DNA from: an uncultured Paraprevotella sp. | Lineage (GTDB): Bacteria; Bacteroidota; Bacteroidia; Bacteroidales; Bacteroidaceae | Assembly: GCA_944321525.1 (NCBI GenBank) | Contig: CALULQ010000001.1 | Location: forward strand, 62,001-126,000 | DNA: 64,000 nt | Direction of reading: 5' to 3' | Shown: piece by piece, positions 55,015 to 64,000 of the stretch | Layout: each line of letters starts with the position of its first letter | Numbering within the stretch: the stretch's first letter is position 1 | Notes under the pieces: generated by a model | Told to the model about the DNA's origin: nothing | Seen by the model: only the letters and a program-made list of their open reading frames with translations | Databases searched by the model: none | Position numbers and translations under genes: made by a program

Positions 55015-55905
55015 TTACTGCACTACCAGTTTGCGCGTGGCATCGCCGGCCTTCACGATGTAGATGCCCTTGGGCATGCCGGAGAGGTCCATGCGGTCGG
55101 TGTGCGCGGCATTCATCAAGACGCCTTCGGCGTTGTACACTTCCAGGCGGGCAGGCTCGTTGAGCACCACGCGGTTGCCTTCGAAGAAGATGCGGTTCTG
55201 CTGTACCGCGCCGGCGTCGCGCACGGAGAGCGTGCTGTTGGTGGGCGTGGTCACGCGGATGCCGTGGATGTAGACTTCCTGGTTACGGTTGTTCTGGAAG
55301 TAGGCGTAGACGGGCTGGTCGCCTTTGAGCCTCAATGCCCCTTCGTTGCCGTTGTCGAGGGTTTCAATGCCCGTCCAGGTGTAGATGCCGGCGCCGCAGA
55401 GGGAGTTGAACATGGAATAGGCCGAGATGTTCGTGTAGTTGGTGAAGGACGTGTTCACGTCGGTGGTGCCCATGATGCGGCAATACACCTGGAAGCCCGT
55501 GGAGAGGCAGATGCTGTAGGTCGTGCAAGATGGCATGCAGACCACGAACCCGCCGCCGTTCGTCGCCGTGAGGCTGGCGCTGGGGGCGATGACCAATGCT
55601 CCCGTGCGGTAGCCCGGGGTGCCGAAGTCTTCCCCGTCTTCTCCCACGCCGATCCAGAACGGGTCGGCCGTGCTCTGCGGATAGTCGGGCATGATGTCGG
55701 CGTAGACCAACTGGATGGGCTTGCCGTTGGGGTCTACCTTGTAGTTCTCCTCGTCGCAGAGTCCCACGTATTTGTCGATTTTCTCTTGTGAGTCGAACCA
55801 GAGCCATCCGTCGGCGTCGACGTCGGCAAAGAGGTTATACTCCTGTGCCTGCATGCCCATGGCGCAGGCCAGTCCTAAAAACAGTGTCGTGATACCTTTC
55901 TTCAT
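55015..55905 (-). CDS. Secreted protein with T9SS C-terminal domain (SusCD locus)
   Basis: This 296-residue protein has a signal peptide (TTLFLGLACAMGMQAQ), an otherwise unrecognised beta-rich body rich in Tyr, Asn and Gly, and a C-terminal domain of about 75 residues (RIFFEGNRVVLNEPARLEVY to GIYIVKAGDATRKLVVQ) of the type IX secretion sorting kind. It is the last gene of the SusC/SusD locus, 49 nt after SusD. A role in binding or cutting the locus substrate at the surface is likely from the context, but no domain shows it. Confidence 0.8.
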   Translation of the reverse strand: MKKGITTLFLGLACAMGMQAQEYNLFADVDADGWLWFDSQEKIDKYVGLCDEENYKVDPNGKPIQLVYADIMPDYPQSTADPFWIGVGEDGEDFGTPGYRTGALVIAPSASLTATNGGGFVVCMPSCTTYSICLSTGFQVYCRIMGTTDVNTSFTNYTNISAYSMFNSLCGAGIYTWTGIETLDNGNEGALRLKGDQPVYAYFQNNRNQEVYIHGIRVTTPTNSTLSVRDAGAVQQNRIFFEGNRVVLNEPARLEVYNAEGVLMNAAHTDRMDLSGMPKGIYIVKAGDATRKLVVQ

Positions 55906-55954
55906 AATTTTCCTTTTTTTAATTAGACAATTGTTTTGTTATTCTTGTTCCAAG

Positions 55955-57727
55955 TCAGGATTCCAGCCAGTCGGGGTTCTGTTCCACGCCGTGGTAGCGG
56001 ATTTCGTCCCAAGGGATGGGCAGGTAGTACTGCATGGGCGTGAATACCCTCACGCGGGCCGGGAAGCGGTCCATGTTGCTGACGGCGTAGGTGGTGTCGC
56101 GCTGCGGCGTCTCGCGGATGGTGACCTTCATCATCTTGATGGGGTTGCTGCTGCCGTTGAGCTTTTCCTCGGCCGTGCCCCAGCGCATGATGTCCCAGTA
56201 GGTGGTCTCTTCGAAGGCCAGTTCCACGCGGCGTTCGTTCACAAGCTGTTCCCATGTGAGCGAGGGCAACGGGTCCATGTGCGCGCGCTGGCGTATGTCG
56301 TTCACTTTTGTCAGCGCGGTTCCGGTGTCGCCCAGGCGGAACATCACTTCGGCATAGTCGAGGAGGGCTTCGGCGTAGCGCCAGATGATGTAGTTCTGGC
56401 TGCTGGCGTAGGCCTCGTCGTTGTTGATTTCCTGCGTTTCGTCGACGAACTTGCCCATGTAGTATCCGGTGCGGGTCACTGCGGCGGTTTCCGACGTGCC
56501 GTAGGGCGTCAGGTCCTCGCCGGCCACCTCCTCGTTGCCTTGGCGGGTGTAGTGGATGTCCATCTGGTGGCCGTCATACACGGAGCCGTCGTAGAGGATG
56601 TTGGCATAGAAGCGCAGGTCGCGCCCCGTGTAGGGATGCTCCGAGTCGTAGGTGTAGCCCGGGCGCATGCCGTATTCGTCCACGTGGTTCTGCGTGGGCG
56701 TGTAGGCCGCCGTGGTGCCGGTGAAGTGGGGTGCGGCGGCGTCGCGGTCCAGCTTGTGGCCGAAGCCCGTGTCGTAGTTGCCGTCGTCGGAGTGCTGCAC
56801 TTCGAGGATGGATTCGCGGCTGTTCTTGGTGAGGAAGATGTTGCGGTATTCCTTTTTGAAATCCTCTTCCGTCGTGCCGGAAATCTGTATCAGTTCATAT
56901 TGTTCCAGCCCCATGAGCCTTTCATAGGCCACGCGGGCGGAGTCGAGCATTTCGTGGGAGCGGTCGTCGGTGAAGCCCAGATAGGGTTTCGCCTGGTTCT
57001 GGAAGCGTTCGGCCGCAGCCCACAGGTAGGTCTTGGCGATGAGCATCTGGGCGGCCCCTTTCGTCACCCGTCCCGCGTCGCTGGCGTCGTATTCCTTGGG
57101 CAGGATGGCGGCAGCCCGGCTGGCGTCGCTCACGATGGCCTCCACCATTTCTGGATAGGAGGCTCGGGGGAACTTCTTCTGGTCGTTGAGCGGGTCGAAG
57201 GGCTCCTTGATGACCATCACGCCGCCGAACTGGCGCCAGAGGATATAATAGTAGTAGGCGCGGAAGAAGTAGCCTTCGCCCTCCACGCGCTCTTTCTGGC
57301 TGCCGTCGGCGATTTCGCCTTCGTTGGCGAACATGCGGTTGATGGACTGGATTTGGGCATAGTAGTTGCTCCAGTTCACCCGCGCCCAGTTGGTGATTTC
57401 CTGCTGGTTGCCTTTCAGCAGGTCGCCGTATCCCGCGTTGTAGTAGTCCGTCTTTGAGGGCACTATCTGGTCGCCGAACCATGGCATGAAGTAGCGCGAG
57501 GCGCTCTTGACGAGCGCGATGGTGGTGGGCACGTAGGTGGAGAAGCCGTTGTTCATGTTGCGGTACCATGGCAGGACGTATTCGTCCAGGAGCATGGGGT
57601 TGCGCCAGATGTCGGTTTCCGACATCTTGTCCGCGGGCGTGTCGCGGAACAGGTCGTCGCAGGCCGTGAAGGCCGCCGTGCCTGTGGCGGCGAGCAGTCC
57701 GCAAAGGATGTATTTCTTGAGTTTCAT
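55955..57727 (-). CDS. SusD/RagB-family surface lipoprotein
   Basis: This 590-residue lipoprotein (signal LLAATGTAAFTACDDLF) covers the extracellular side of the SusC transporter and binds ligand. The N-terminal TPR helices include DEYVLPWYRNMNNGFSTYVP and FANEGEIADGSQ-type sequence, AYYYYILWRQFGGVMVIKEP is the usual SusD stretch near residue 160, and the C-terminus shows YIIWRYAEALLDYAEVMFRL followed by INDIRQRAH-like sequence and WEQLVNERRVELAFEETTYW. The SusC gene lies 37 nt upstream. The ligand is not readable. Confidence 0.95.
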   Translation of the reverse strand: MKLKKYILCGLLAATGTAAFTACDDLFRDTPADKMSETDIWRNPMLLDEYVLPWYRNMNNGFSTYVPTTIALVKSASRYFMPWFGDQIVPSKTDYYNAGYGDLLKGNQQEITNWARVNWSNYYAQIQSINRMFANEGEIADGSQKERVEGEGYFFRAYYYYILWRQFGGVMVIKEPFDPLNDQKKFPRASYPEMVEAIVSDASRAAAILPKEYDASDAGRVTKGAAQMLIAKTYLWAAAERFQNQAKPYLGFTDDRSHEMLDSARVAYERLMGLEQYELIQISGTTEEDFKKEYRNIFLTKNSRESILEVQHSDDGNYDTGFGHKLDRDAAAPHFTGTTAAYTPTQNHVDEYGMRPGYTYDSEHPYTGRDLRFYANILYDGSVYDGHQMDIHYTRQGNEEVAGEDLTPYGTSETAAVTRTGYYMGKFVDETQEINNDEAYASSQNYIIWRYAEALLDYAEVMFRLGDTGTALTKVNDIRQRAHMDPLPSLTWEQLVNERRVELAFEETTYWDIMRWGTAEEKLNGSSNPIKMMKVTIRETPQRDTTYAVSNMDRFPARVRVFTPMQYYLPIPWDEIRYHGVEQNPDWLES

Positions 57728-57764
57728 GTCTTCTGTTGATCTGTGTAAGGGGTTAAACGATGTG

Positions 57765-60700
57765 TCAGAATCCCAAGTTGAGCGTGATGCCGTAGGAACG
57801 CTGGATGGGGTAGCCGCGCAGCGACTCGGGGTCCATGCCGAGGTCGCTGAGGCTGGACCACGTGACGAGGTTGCTGCCCTGCAGCGCGATGCTGGCCGAG
57901 GTGAGCTTGAGCTTCTTGAGCACCTTGGGTTGCAAGGCGTAGCCCACGGAGAGCGACTTGAGTCGCAGGAAGTCGCAGTCGCGCACCCAGAAGGTGGACT
58001 CGCGGCGGTTGTTGTCGTTGGCCGTGGCGAACTTGATGCGCGGCAGCGAGGCGTTCGGGTTGTCCGGCGTCCACGTGTCGGTCAGGTGGTAGTCCTGGAA
58101 GCGTTGCAGGGAGCCGCTGTTGGTGGTGTAGAGCTCCTTGATGTTCTGCTGGTAGCCTGTGGCCCCCTGGAACATGGCGTTCACGAAGAATCCCTTGTAG
58201 CTGGCGCCGAGGCGCAGGCTGAAGTTGAAGTCCGGGTTGGACGAGTTCTTCACGTAGATGAGGTCTTCCGTGGTGAGCACATGGTCGTCGTTCTGGTCCT
58301 TGTATTTGATGTCGCCGGGCGCCAGCGTGGCGTTTCCCTGCCCGTCCTGGTCGAGCGGCCAGTTGTCGATTTCCTCTTGCGACTGGAAGATGCCCGCAGC
58401 CTCATACATGGACCAGAGCATGCTGCTCCGCCCCACGCGCCGCAGGTTGGGGGCGAGCGACGATTCGTCGCCGTAGTCCAGCCATTTGTCGTCGCTCTTG
58501 GCCATCGTCAGGTCGATGTTGTACTTCACCTTGCCCACGGTGTTGCGGTGGGTGAGCGTCAGGTCCCAGCCCCACGCCTTGAGCTCGCTGAAGTTCATGT
58601 TGGGCACGTTGCCGTCCACGCCCGTGGTGGGCGGGTAGAGGTAGGTGGGCGCCGATGTGATTTTGTCGGTCTCGAAGCGCCAGTAGTATTCGAAGGTGAG
58701 GCCGAAGCGGTTGTCCCAGAATCCCAGGTCGGCAGCCACGTTGTAGTCGTGCGACTTGCCCCAGGTGAGTTCCGGGTTGGGATAGTTGCCGGTGTTCATG
58801 ATGATGCCGGGGCGGAAGTTGCCGCCGATGTTGTATCCCCCGCGGGTGGACTCGATGTAGGTCATCAGGTAGGAGTATTCACCCACGAGGCCGTCGTCGC
58901 CGAGCAAGCCGGTGGAGGCGCGGAACTTCACGTTGGAAAGCACGGGCTGGTTCCACCGCTTGAAGAATTCCTCGTTGGAGAGCACCCACGAGGCCGACAC
59001 GGAGGGGAAGAAGCCCCAGCGGTTGTCGGGGTGGAAGTAGGTGGAGCCGTCCACGCGGAAGCTGCCTTCCACGAAGTAGCGGTTGGCGTAGCCGTAGGTG
59101 AGGCGCCCCACGAGCGAGGCGCGCTGGTTGTACGACTCGCTGCCGATGAGCCGCGACGTGATGGCCGTGCCGATGATTTCGGGATAGATGCTGGCGTTCT
59201 GGTTCTCGCCCGTCATGTATTGGTTGTGCGTCTGCTGGTAGTTGGCCACGAGCATGGCGCTCACGTCGTGCCGGGCGTTGAAGGTCTGCGCATAGTTCAC
59301 CCCTGCCTCATAGAGCTGGTTGTTCACGAAGCGGTCGGTCTGCTCGTTGGTCACCTTGGCCGTGGGATAGACCGTGTTGGGGTCGGTTTCATACTCGCCC
59401 GTCTGCTCGTCGTAGGTGTAGAGGGTGACGGGCTTGCTGAATGTCTTTTCGATGCGCGAGTTGTTGTCGAACGTGGCGCGGGCGTAGACGGAAAGGCCTT
59501 CCACCCACGGCAGTTCCCAGCGCAGGTTGGCCGTCACGGTGTTCATCTTGCCCGTGTCCTTGATGTAGCCTCCCATGCCGTAGACGTTCACCAACGGGTT
59601 GCTGCCGTCCAGGCTGGCCAGTTCGCCGTTCTGGAAGCGGAGCACCTCGAGGGGCGAGAAGTTGTAGGCGGCGTCCACGGTGGTGTAGCTCGAGTTCTTG
59701 CTCTTGCTGTTGGCGCCCGTGATGTCGAGCGAGAGGGTGAGCCCCTTGGTGAGCGTGGCGTCGAGCTTGGCCGAGTAGTTGAAGCGGTCGCGGCCCACTC
59801 CGCTGTAGAGTCCCTTGGAGTGGGTGTAGCCGCCTGAGATGTAGTAGCGCACATACTGGTTGCCGCCGTTGGCCGAGACGCTGTGCGTGGTGGTGTAGCC
59901 CACGTTGTCGAGATAGTCCAACAGGTTTTCGTCGCCGTACACGTTGGGGTTGGAGTGCGTGCGTATCATCTCCAGTTGTTCGGGCGTGTAGGCCGTGTTG
60001 GTCGTTCCCGGAGTGTTCTCCACGGCGCGGTTGTAGAGCTGCGCGTATTGGTAGGCGTCGAGGAAGTCAGGCAGCTGCGCGGCCTGCTGTATGTTCATCT
60101 GTCCGCGGTAGTTGACCGACACCTTCTGGTTGCCCGAGGCGCGCTTCGTCTGCACGAGGATGACGCCGTTGGCGGCCCGTGAGCCGTAGACGGCGGCCGC
60201 CGCCGCGTCCTTCAGGATGGAGATGCTCTCAATGTCGTCCGGGTTAAGGTCGGAGAGGCGCATCTCGCCGTCGCTGGTGTTGCTGCCGAAGCGCGGCACG
60301 CCGTCGATGACGAGCAGCGGCGCGTTGTTGATGCCGCGTATGTGCAGGTCGGTTTCCTTGGCACTGCTCGGGTCGCCGGTGGTCTGCATCACTTGCAGTC
60401 CGGCCACCTGCCCGTAGAGTGCCTCGTCGAGGTTGGCCGTGGGCATGGAGAGCAGGTCTTCCCTTTTAATGGTCTCGATGGAACTGGTGAGCGATGCCTT
60501 TTTCTGCGTGCCGTAGCCCACGATGACGATTTCGTCCAAGTCCTGCGCGTCGTCCTCGAGGGTGATCACGAGGTTCTGCTGTCCCGGTTTGATTTTCAGC
60601 GTTTGCGTCTTGTAGCCCAGGAACGAAATGACGAGTTCCGAGCCCGTTTCGGGGATGGAGAAGTTGCCGTCCAGGTCGGTCACGGCGCCCAGCTTGTCTC

Positions 60701-60851
60701 CCTTCCACTTTACGTGCGCCCCGATGACGGTTTCCCCGCCCTGGTCCACCACCTTGCCTTTCAGCATGGGGTGCGGCGTTCCCGTTTGTGCCGCCAGCCC
60801 TCCACAGCAGAGGAGGGTGCAGGCGAGCCATGTTGATATCCTTTGTTTCAT
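57765..60851 (-). CDS. SusC/RagA-family TonB-linked outer-membrane transporter
   Basis: This 1028-residue protein has a signal peptide (WLACTLLCCGGLAAQ), a carboxypeptidase-D-like N-terminal extension (residues 28-105; LKGKVVDQGGETVIGAHVKW and GNFSIPETGSELVISFLGYK), a TonB-box-like LDEIVIVGYGTQKK, the plug (IRGINNAPLLVIDGVPRFGS), and a 22-strand barrel ending QRSYGITLNLGF. Together with SusD it imports oligomers too large for porins by TonB energy. No anti-sigma-type N-terminal domain is present. The upstream gene encodes a metalloprotease (15 nt apart), which suggests peptide or glycopeptide uptake. Confidence 0.96.
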   Translation of the reverse strand: MKQRISTWLACTLLCCGGLAAQTGTPHPMLKGKVVDQGGETVIGAHVKWKGDKLGAVTDLDGNFSIPETGSELVISFLGYKTQTLKIKPGQQNLVITLEDDAQDLDEIVIVGYGTQKKASLTSSIETIKREDLLSMPTANLDEALYGQVAGLQVMQTTGDPSSAKETDLHIRGINNAPLLVIDGVPRFGSNTSDGEMRLSDLNPDDIESISILKDAAAAAVYGSRAANGVILVQTKRASGNQKVSVNYRGQMNIQQAAQLPDFLDAYQYAQLYNRAVENTPGTTNTAYTPEQLEMIRTHSNPNVYGDENLLDYLDNVGYTTTHSVSANGGNQYVRYYISGGYTHSKGLYSGVGRDRFNYSAKLDATLTKGLTLSLDITGANSKSKNSSYTTVDAAYNFSPLEVLRFQNGELASLDGSNPLVNVYGMGGYIKDTGKMNTVTANLRWELPWVEGLSVYARATFDNNSRIEKTFSKPVTLYTYDEQTGEYETDPNTVYPTAKVTNEQTDRFVNNQLYEAGVNYAQTFNARHDVSAMLVANYQQTHNQYMTGENQNASIYPEIIGTAITSRLIGSESYNQRASLVGRLTYGYANRYFVEGSFRVDGSTYFHPDNRWGFFPSVSASWVLSNEEFFKRWNQPVLSNVKFRASTGLLGDDGLVGEYSYLMTYIESTRGGYNIGGNFRPGIIMNTGNYPNPELTWGKSHDYNVAADLGFWDNRFGLTFEYYWRFETDKITSAPTYLYPPTTGVDGNVPNMNFSELKAWGWDLTLTHRNTVGKVKYNIDLTMAKSDDKWLDYGDESSLAPNLRRVGRSSMLWSMYEAAGIFQSQEEIDNWPLDQDGQGNATLAPGDIKYKDQNDDHVLTTEDLIYVKNSSNPDFNFSLRLGASYKGFFVNAMFQGATGYQQNIKELYTTNSGSLQRFQDYHLTDTWTPDNPNASLPRIKFATANDNNRRESTFWVRDCDFLRLKSLSVGYALQPKVLKKLKLTSASIALQGSNLVTWSSLSDLGMDPESLRGYPIQRSYGITLNLGF

Positions 60852-60866
60852 AATCTGTGTCTTGTT

Positions 60867-63443
60867 TTAGTTGGCGAATAAGCGTTCGATGAGCAGAATC
60901 TGATAGTCATAGAAGTCCCGTGTGGAACCGGTGGCGGAACCGCGTCGTGCCTTGTAGAGGCGCAGCACCTCGCGCAGTCGGCCCGTCATGAGCGCGCCCA
61001 TGCGGTCTTTCGTCAGCGTGGGCAGGCCGAAGTTGATGCGGGCGAAAGACGTGCCGTCGGGGCCCAGCGCGCAGCATCCGGGCCATGCGTCGGTTTCCGT
61101 GTCCTCCCATGCGCTCATGGCGTCCTCCTCCGTGAGGGCGGACGACGAAGCCTTGGTTGCGGTGGCCAGCCCCGAGTTGTTCATCATGAGCGTGATGGCC
61201 GTGCCTTGCAGTTTCTGTTCGACGTCCGTGAGCCGTCCGGCCGTGGGCGCCTTGAAGAGGGCCTCGGTCAGGTCGTCCATGTAGTCGTCCAGCACGTAGT
61301 TTTGCTGCGGGTCCACTTGTCCGCCCTCTTGTATGCGGTAGAGCACGGCCGCGTTCATCAGTCCGCTTGTTATGGTGGACAGCAGTTTGTCGTTTGCGTT
61401 CAGGTTGATTTCCAGTTTCCCGATGAGGTCTTTGTCGGTGAGCCAGTCGCCGTAGGTGCGGGCCTGTTCGAGCAGCCAGAGCATGGCCTCACGCTGTTTC
61501 TCGCGGCTGATGTAGTGCTTCGAAGTGGCCTTGCCGTCGCCTTGCCGCACTTCCTCGTAGCGGATGCCTCCGATGTAAGGGAGCACGTGGCGCAGGTAGC
61601 GCGTGTATTGGTTCACGATTTCCATGTACATGTTCTCCATTCCGTCGTAGCGTTCTCCGCGGTCCATGTTCCATTCCTCAAGGTTCTGCATCAGGATTTT
61701 CAGGTTGCTGATGCCGTAGTCTCCGGCTTTGATGTGGTCGTCGCCCAAATCTTCCGTCTGGTCCGTGGGGTCCACGGTGCCCAGGAGCTGCTGTGCGCCG
61801 AACTCATACTTCGGGTCGCCTTCGTGTTCGTTAATCCATGCGTCCAGCGTGGGCTTCTCGTCCAGCGGCGTCGTGGCGCCGGGGATGAGCCGGTAACCCC
61901 AGTTGATGGCATAGATGTCGTACACGCCCAGCACGGGCGGGGTGAGCTTCACTCCGCGCTCCACGTCGCCCGGTTGTGCCACGAAGTTGTTGCGGGCATA
62001 GTCCATGATGCTGGGCGTGGTGCCATAGTGCTGTGTGAATGCTGGGTCGCGCAGCGAGTCGACAGGGAAGGCGTAGCTGGCCCCCATGTTGTGCATCAGG
62101 CCGAGGGTGTGTCCTATCTCGTGGGCGGCGGCATAGCGGATGGATTCACGCATCACGTCGTCGTCGAACACTTGTTTGCGTACCCGCGGGTCGACAGCCC
62201 CCGTCTGAACGAAGCGCCAGTTGTGGAGCAGTGAGAGGATGTTGTGGTACCAGATGACGTCGCCCGTGAGGATTTCTCCCGTCCGCGGGTCCACATGGCT
62301 CGGTCCCATGGCGTTGGCTGTGGGCGAGGCGGCATATTTGAAGCAGCTGAAGCGCATGTCGTCGGGGTCGAAGGTGGAGTCGTTCTCCGGATAGTCCTCG
62401 GCGCGTATGGCGTTTTTGAAGCCTGCGGCCTCAAAGGCGGTGTTCCAGTCCTCGATGCCCTGTTTGATGGCCGTGCGCCACTTCTCGGGGAAGGCGGAGT
62501 CCACGTAGAACACGATGGGCTTCTGCGGCTCCACCAGTTCGCCGCGGAAGTATCGTTCGCGGTCTTCTTCCCGCGGTTCCAGCCGCCAGCGGTGAATGAA
62601 CGTGCGGAGCTTCACGCCGTCGTGTTCGGAAGAGTAGATGCTCTTGTCGCCGTAGAAGTAACCTACTCGGTTGTCCTGCAAGCGCATGGGCATGGGGTCT
62701 TCGGGCAGGACGAAGAGCGAGCGGTGCATCACGAGCGAGTAGGGCTGGTTCAGCGGCGAGAGGCTGAACGAGAGCCGGCTTTTTATCTCGATGTTCCCGG
62801 GGAAGGCCTTGGCCGACATGATGCCCGAGGCGTCGGCCACGAACGTGCCCTTCAGCCCGCTGCCTCCGCCCAGCAGTTTGGCCACCGGGTTGTCGGGCTT
62901 GATGGGGCTGATGCACTTTTCATTGGCTCCGAAGAAGGCCGTGACGTCGATCACCACGTTCTTCCCGTTGTGAGCCGCGATTTTGAATCCTTTCAAGATG
63001 GGGTCATAGAAGTTCCGCTCGAACGAGGAGCGGATGGGGTCGGTGCCCGCCACGTAGTCGGCGCTCTGCACCTGATGGATATACACGTTGCGCTCGTCCT
63101 TGCTCAGTCGGATAAGCAGCGGTGTGGTGGCCATTTCTCCTGCCACGTAGTCGCGTGTGTTGCTTGTTGCGGCCACGCGGTTGGCCAATATGTAGCTTCG
63201 GCTGAAGGCCGAGTCGGGGATTTCAAAGTAGAGTTTGCCTTCCTTGGCATTGTAGTGGGTGGTGAAGAGTCCCTTTTGCGTTGTCGCGTCTTTCGTCACC
63301 TTTTTGTAGTCGGCATTCACGGAGTCTTTTGCGAGCGCCGCGATGGCCGGAGCCTTTTTTTTGTTTCTCCTTTTGGCATCTGCCTGCGGGCAGGCCATCA
63401 TGGCCGCCAGCGCGAAGAGCAACAGTCCTGTAGTTTTTCTCAT
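60867..63443 (-). CDS. Exported zinc-dependent metalloprotease (DUF5117/DUF5118 type)
   Basis: This 858-residue exported protein (signal LLLFALAAMMACPQADA) has DUF5118- and DUF5117-like N-terminal parts (residues 40-300), and a metzincin-like catalytic domain with HEIGHTLGLMHN at residues 441-452, matching HExxHxxGxxH. A C-terminal helical region follows. Proteins of this kind are frequent next to SusC/SusD genes in Bacteroidales and probably degrade extracellular or periplasmic proteins. It lies 15 nt upstream of SusC, so its product and the transporter are made together. Confidence 0.93.
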   Translation of the reverse strand: MRKTTGLLLFALAAMMACPQADAKRRNKKKAPAIAALAKDSVNADYKKVTKDATTQKGLFTTHYNAKEGKLYFEIPDSAFSRSYILANRVAATSNTRDYVAGEMATTPLLIRLSKDERNVYIHQVQSADYVAGTDPIRSSFERNFYDPILKGFKIAAHNGKNVVIDVTAFFGANEKCISPIKPDNPVAKLLGGGSGLKGTFVADASGIMSAKAFPGNIEIKSRLSFSLSPLNQPYSLVMHRSLFVLPEDPMPMRLQDNRVGYFYGDKSIYSSEHDGVKLRTFIHRWRLEPREEDRERYFRGELVEPQKPIVFYVDSAFPEKWRTAIKQGIEDWNTAFEAAGFKNAIRAEDYPENDSTFDPDDMRFSCFKYAASPTANAMGPSHVDPRTGEILTGDVIWYHNILSLLHNWRFVQTGAVDPRVRKQVFDDDVMRESIRYAAAHEIGHTLGLMHNMGASYAFPVDSLRDPAFTQHYGTTPSIMDYARNNFVAQPGDVERGVKLTPPVLGVYDIYAINWGYRLIPGATTPLDEKPTLDAWINEHEGDPKYEFGAQQLLGTVDPTDQTEDLGDDHIKAGDYGISNLKILMQNLEEWNMDRGERYDGMENMYMEIVNQYTRYLRHVLPYIGGIRYEEVRQGDGKATSKHYISREKQREAMLWLLEQARTYGDWLTDKDLIGKLEINLNANDKLLSTITSGLMNAAVLYRIQEGGQVDPQQNYVLDDYMDDLTEALFKAPTAGRLTDVEQKLQGTAITLMMNNSGLATATKASSSALTEEDAMSAWEDTETDAWPGCCALGPDGTSFARINFGLPTLTKDRMGALMTGRLREVLRLYKARRGSATGSTRDFYDYQILLIERLFAN

Positions 63444-63554
63444 GATGTGTGAATTGTTTGTTTCGTTGTGGTTCTTGTTTCAGAAGGAACGGGCGGGGAA
63501 GCCGTCGGGCTGTGCCTGCGTGCTTCCCCGCCCGGATACGAGCAGTCTTTAGGA

Positions 63555-64000
63555 TCAGAAGGCGTTCACCTTGCGCGCTGTCCCATTCACGGAAACGATG
63601 TACAGGCCCGGCTTCACGCTGAAGGTTGCACGGCCTTCAGCCGAATCCTGTCCGGCCACCTTGCGTCCGCTCAGGTCGTAGACTTCCACCCGGCTTCCGG
63701 CGGGCAGGTTGTCCGTCGTGATGGTGCCCTTTCCGCCGCGAATGGCGATGGTTGCCGTAGCGGTGCTTTCCACTCCGTCGCCGCCCTTCACGCTGATGGT
63801 CGTCGTGCGGAAGGCGTTCGCGCCGCTGAAGCTCGGGAACGCGGCCGTCTCCATGGTGCAGTAGACGGGCTGGCTTTGTGCTTTCAGGAATGTGAACTTC
63901 CCGCCGTCTTCGGTGTAATCCGTGCCGGCCACGAGGGTGGTTCCGTCTTCAGCATACCAAGTGTAGGTCGTGGCTTGCGGGCCGTCGGCCAGTCCGGTGA
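63555..64000 (-). CDS. Secreted protein with T9SS C-terminal domain (5' end beyond window)
   Basis: The frame is open from the right edge to the stop at 63555. The visible 148 residues begin TGLADGPQATTYTWYAEDGT and end in a C-terminal sorting domain (DNLPAGSRVEVYDLSGRKVA to GLYIVSVNGTARKVNAF). Earlier sequence includes an Ig-like stretch (YCTMETAAFPSFSGANAFRT and ISVKGGDG). The protein is probably a large surface protein or peptidase exported by T9SS. It is 111 nt upstream of the metalloprotease gene on the same strand and likely belongs to the same locus. Confidence 0.8.
   Translation of the reverse strand, partial: TGLADGPQATTYTWYAEDGTTLVAGTDYTEDGGKFTFLKAQSQPVYCTMETAAFPSFSGANAFRTTTISVKGGDGVESTATATIAIRGGKGTITTDNLPAGSRVEVYDLSGRKVAGQDSAEGRATFSVKPGLYIVSVNGTARKVNAF

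Noticed and set aside
57537..59837. Plus-strand open frame of 766 codons over the SusCD genes
   Set aside because: Antisense shadow; composition is Val/Glu/Gly/His-rich as in other antisense frames here.

Overview
The window looks like chromosomal DNA of a Bacteroidales bacterium (Bacteroidaceae/Prevotellaceae type) with a fairly high GC content (visibly GC-rich, not counted). The reasons are a SusC/SusD pair, a fumarate reductase operon of the Bacteroides type, HTCS-like regulation, LruC, DUF1573 and DUF3160 proteins, promoters with the TTTG-N19-TAnnTTTG pattern, and type IX secretion (T9SS) C-terminal signals on three proteins. No phage, conjugative or transposase gene and no tRNA or rRNA gene was recognised.

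Layout. 1-4.9 kb (minus): ychF, lgt, a lipoprotein and a DUF3160 protein. 5.8-12 kb: a cupin/HxlR divergent pair, polA, a trans-polyprenyl synthase, an HTH-Fic protein and the remains of a YafQ-type toxin-antitoxin pair. 12-20.5 kb (minus): mnmG, apt, uvrC, then a repeat-rich gap, a DUF418 membrane protein, and dtd, a MazG-like gene and deoC. A perfect GTTTCACGTGAAAC parS-like core lies between mnmG and apt. 20.6-24.2 kb: the three-gene fumarate reductase/succinate dehydrogenase operon. 25.5-35.8 kb: a tightly overlapping set (HEAT-like membrane protein, processive GT2 glycosyltransferase, TPR/beta-barrel outer-membrane protein, DUF4838 protein, DUF1573 lipoprotein) followed by a LruC-domain lipoprotein. 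This is best read as a synthase-dependent exopolysaccharide export locus analogous to Pga/Bcs. 36.5-48 kb: a rhamnogalacturonan locus with a PL11 lyase fused to autotransporter-type beta-strand repeats and a T9SS signal, a GH2 enzyme with an odd acid/base region, and a divergent membrane regulator that looks like an HTCS stripped of its kinase ATPase and receiver. 48-54.6 kb: dprA, a thioesterase, DUF2851, dapB, lepB, a catalytically degenerate lepB paralogue and a WbqC-like protein. 55-64 kb (minus): a T9SS protein (cut by the window edge), a zinc metalloprotease, SusC, SusD and another T9SS protein, probably a peptide-targeting SusCD locus.

The most unusual structure is in the long intergenic gaps. 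Six of the seven gene-free gaps longer than 400 bp each carry one copy of a palindromic element built from 18-bp quasi-palindromic units spaced by 4 bp (22-nt period; two or three units). Two loci also carry an 88-bp tandem repeat holding a consensus sigma-ABfr promoter. A third short dispersed family occurs at three or four places. Neither transposase nor RAYT for these is in the window.
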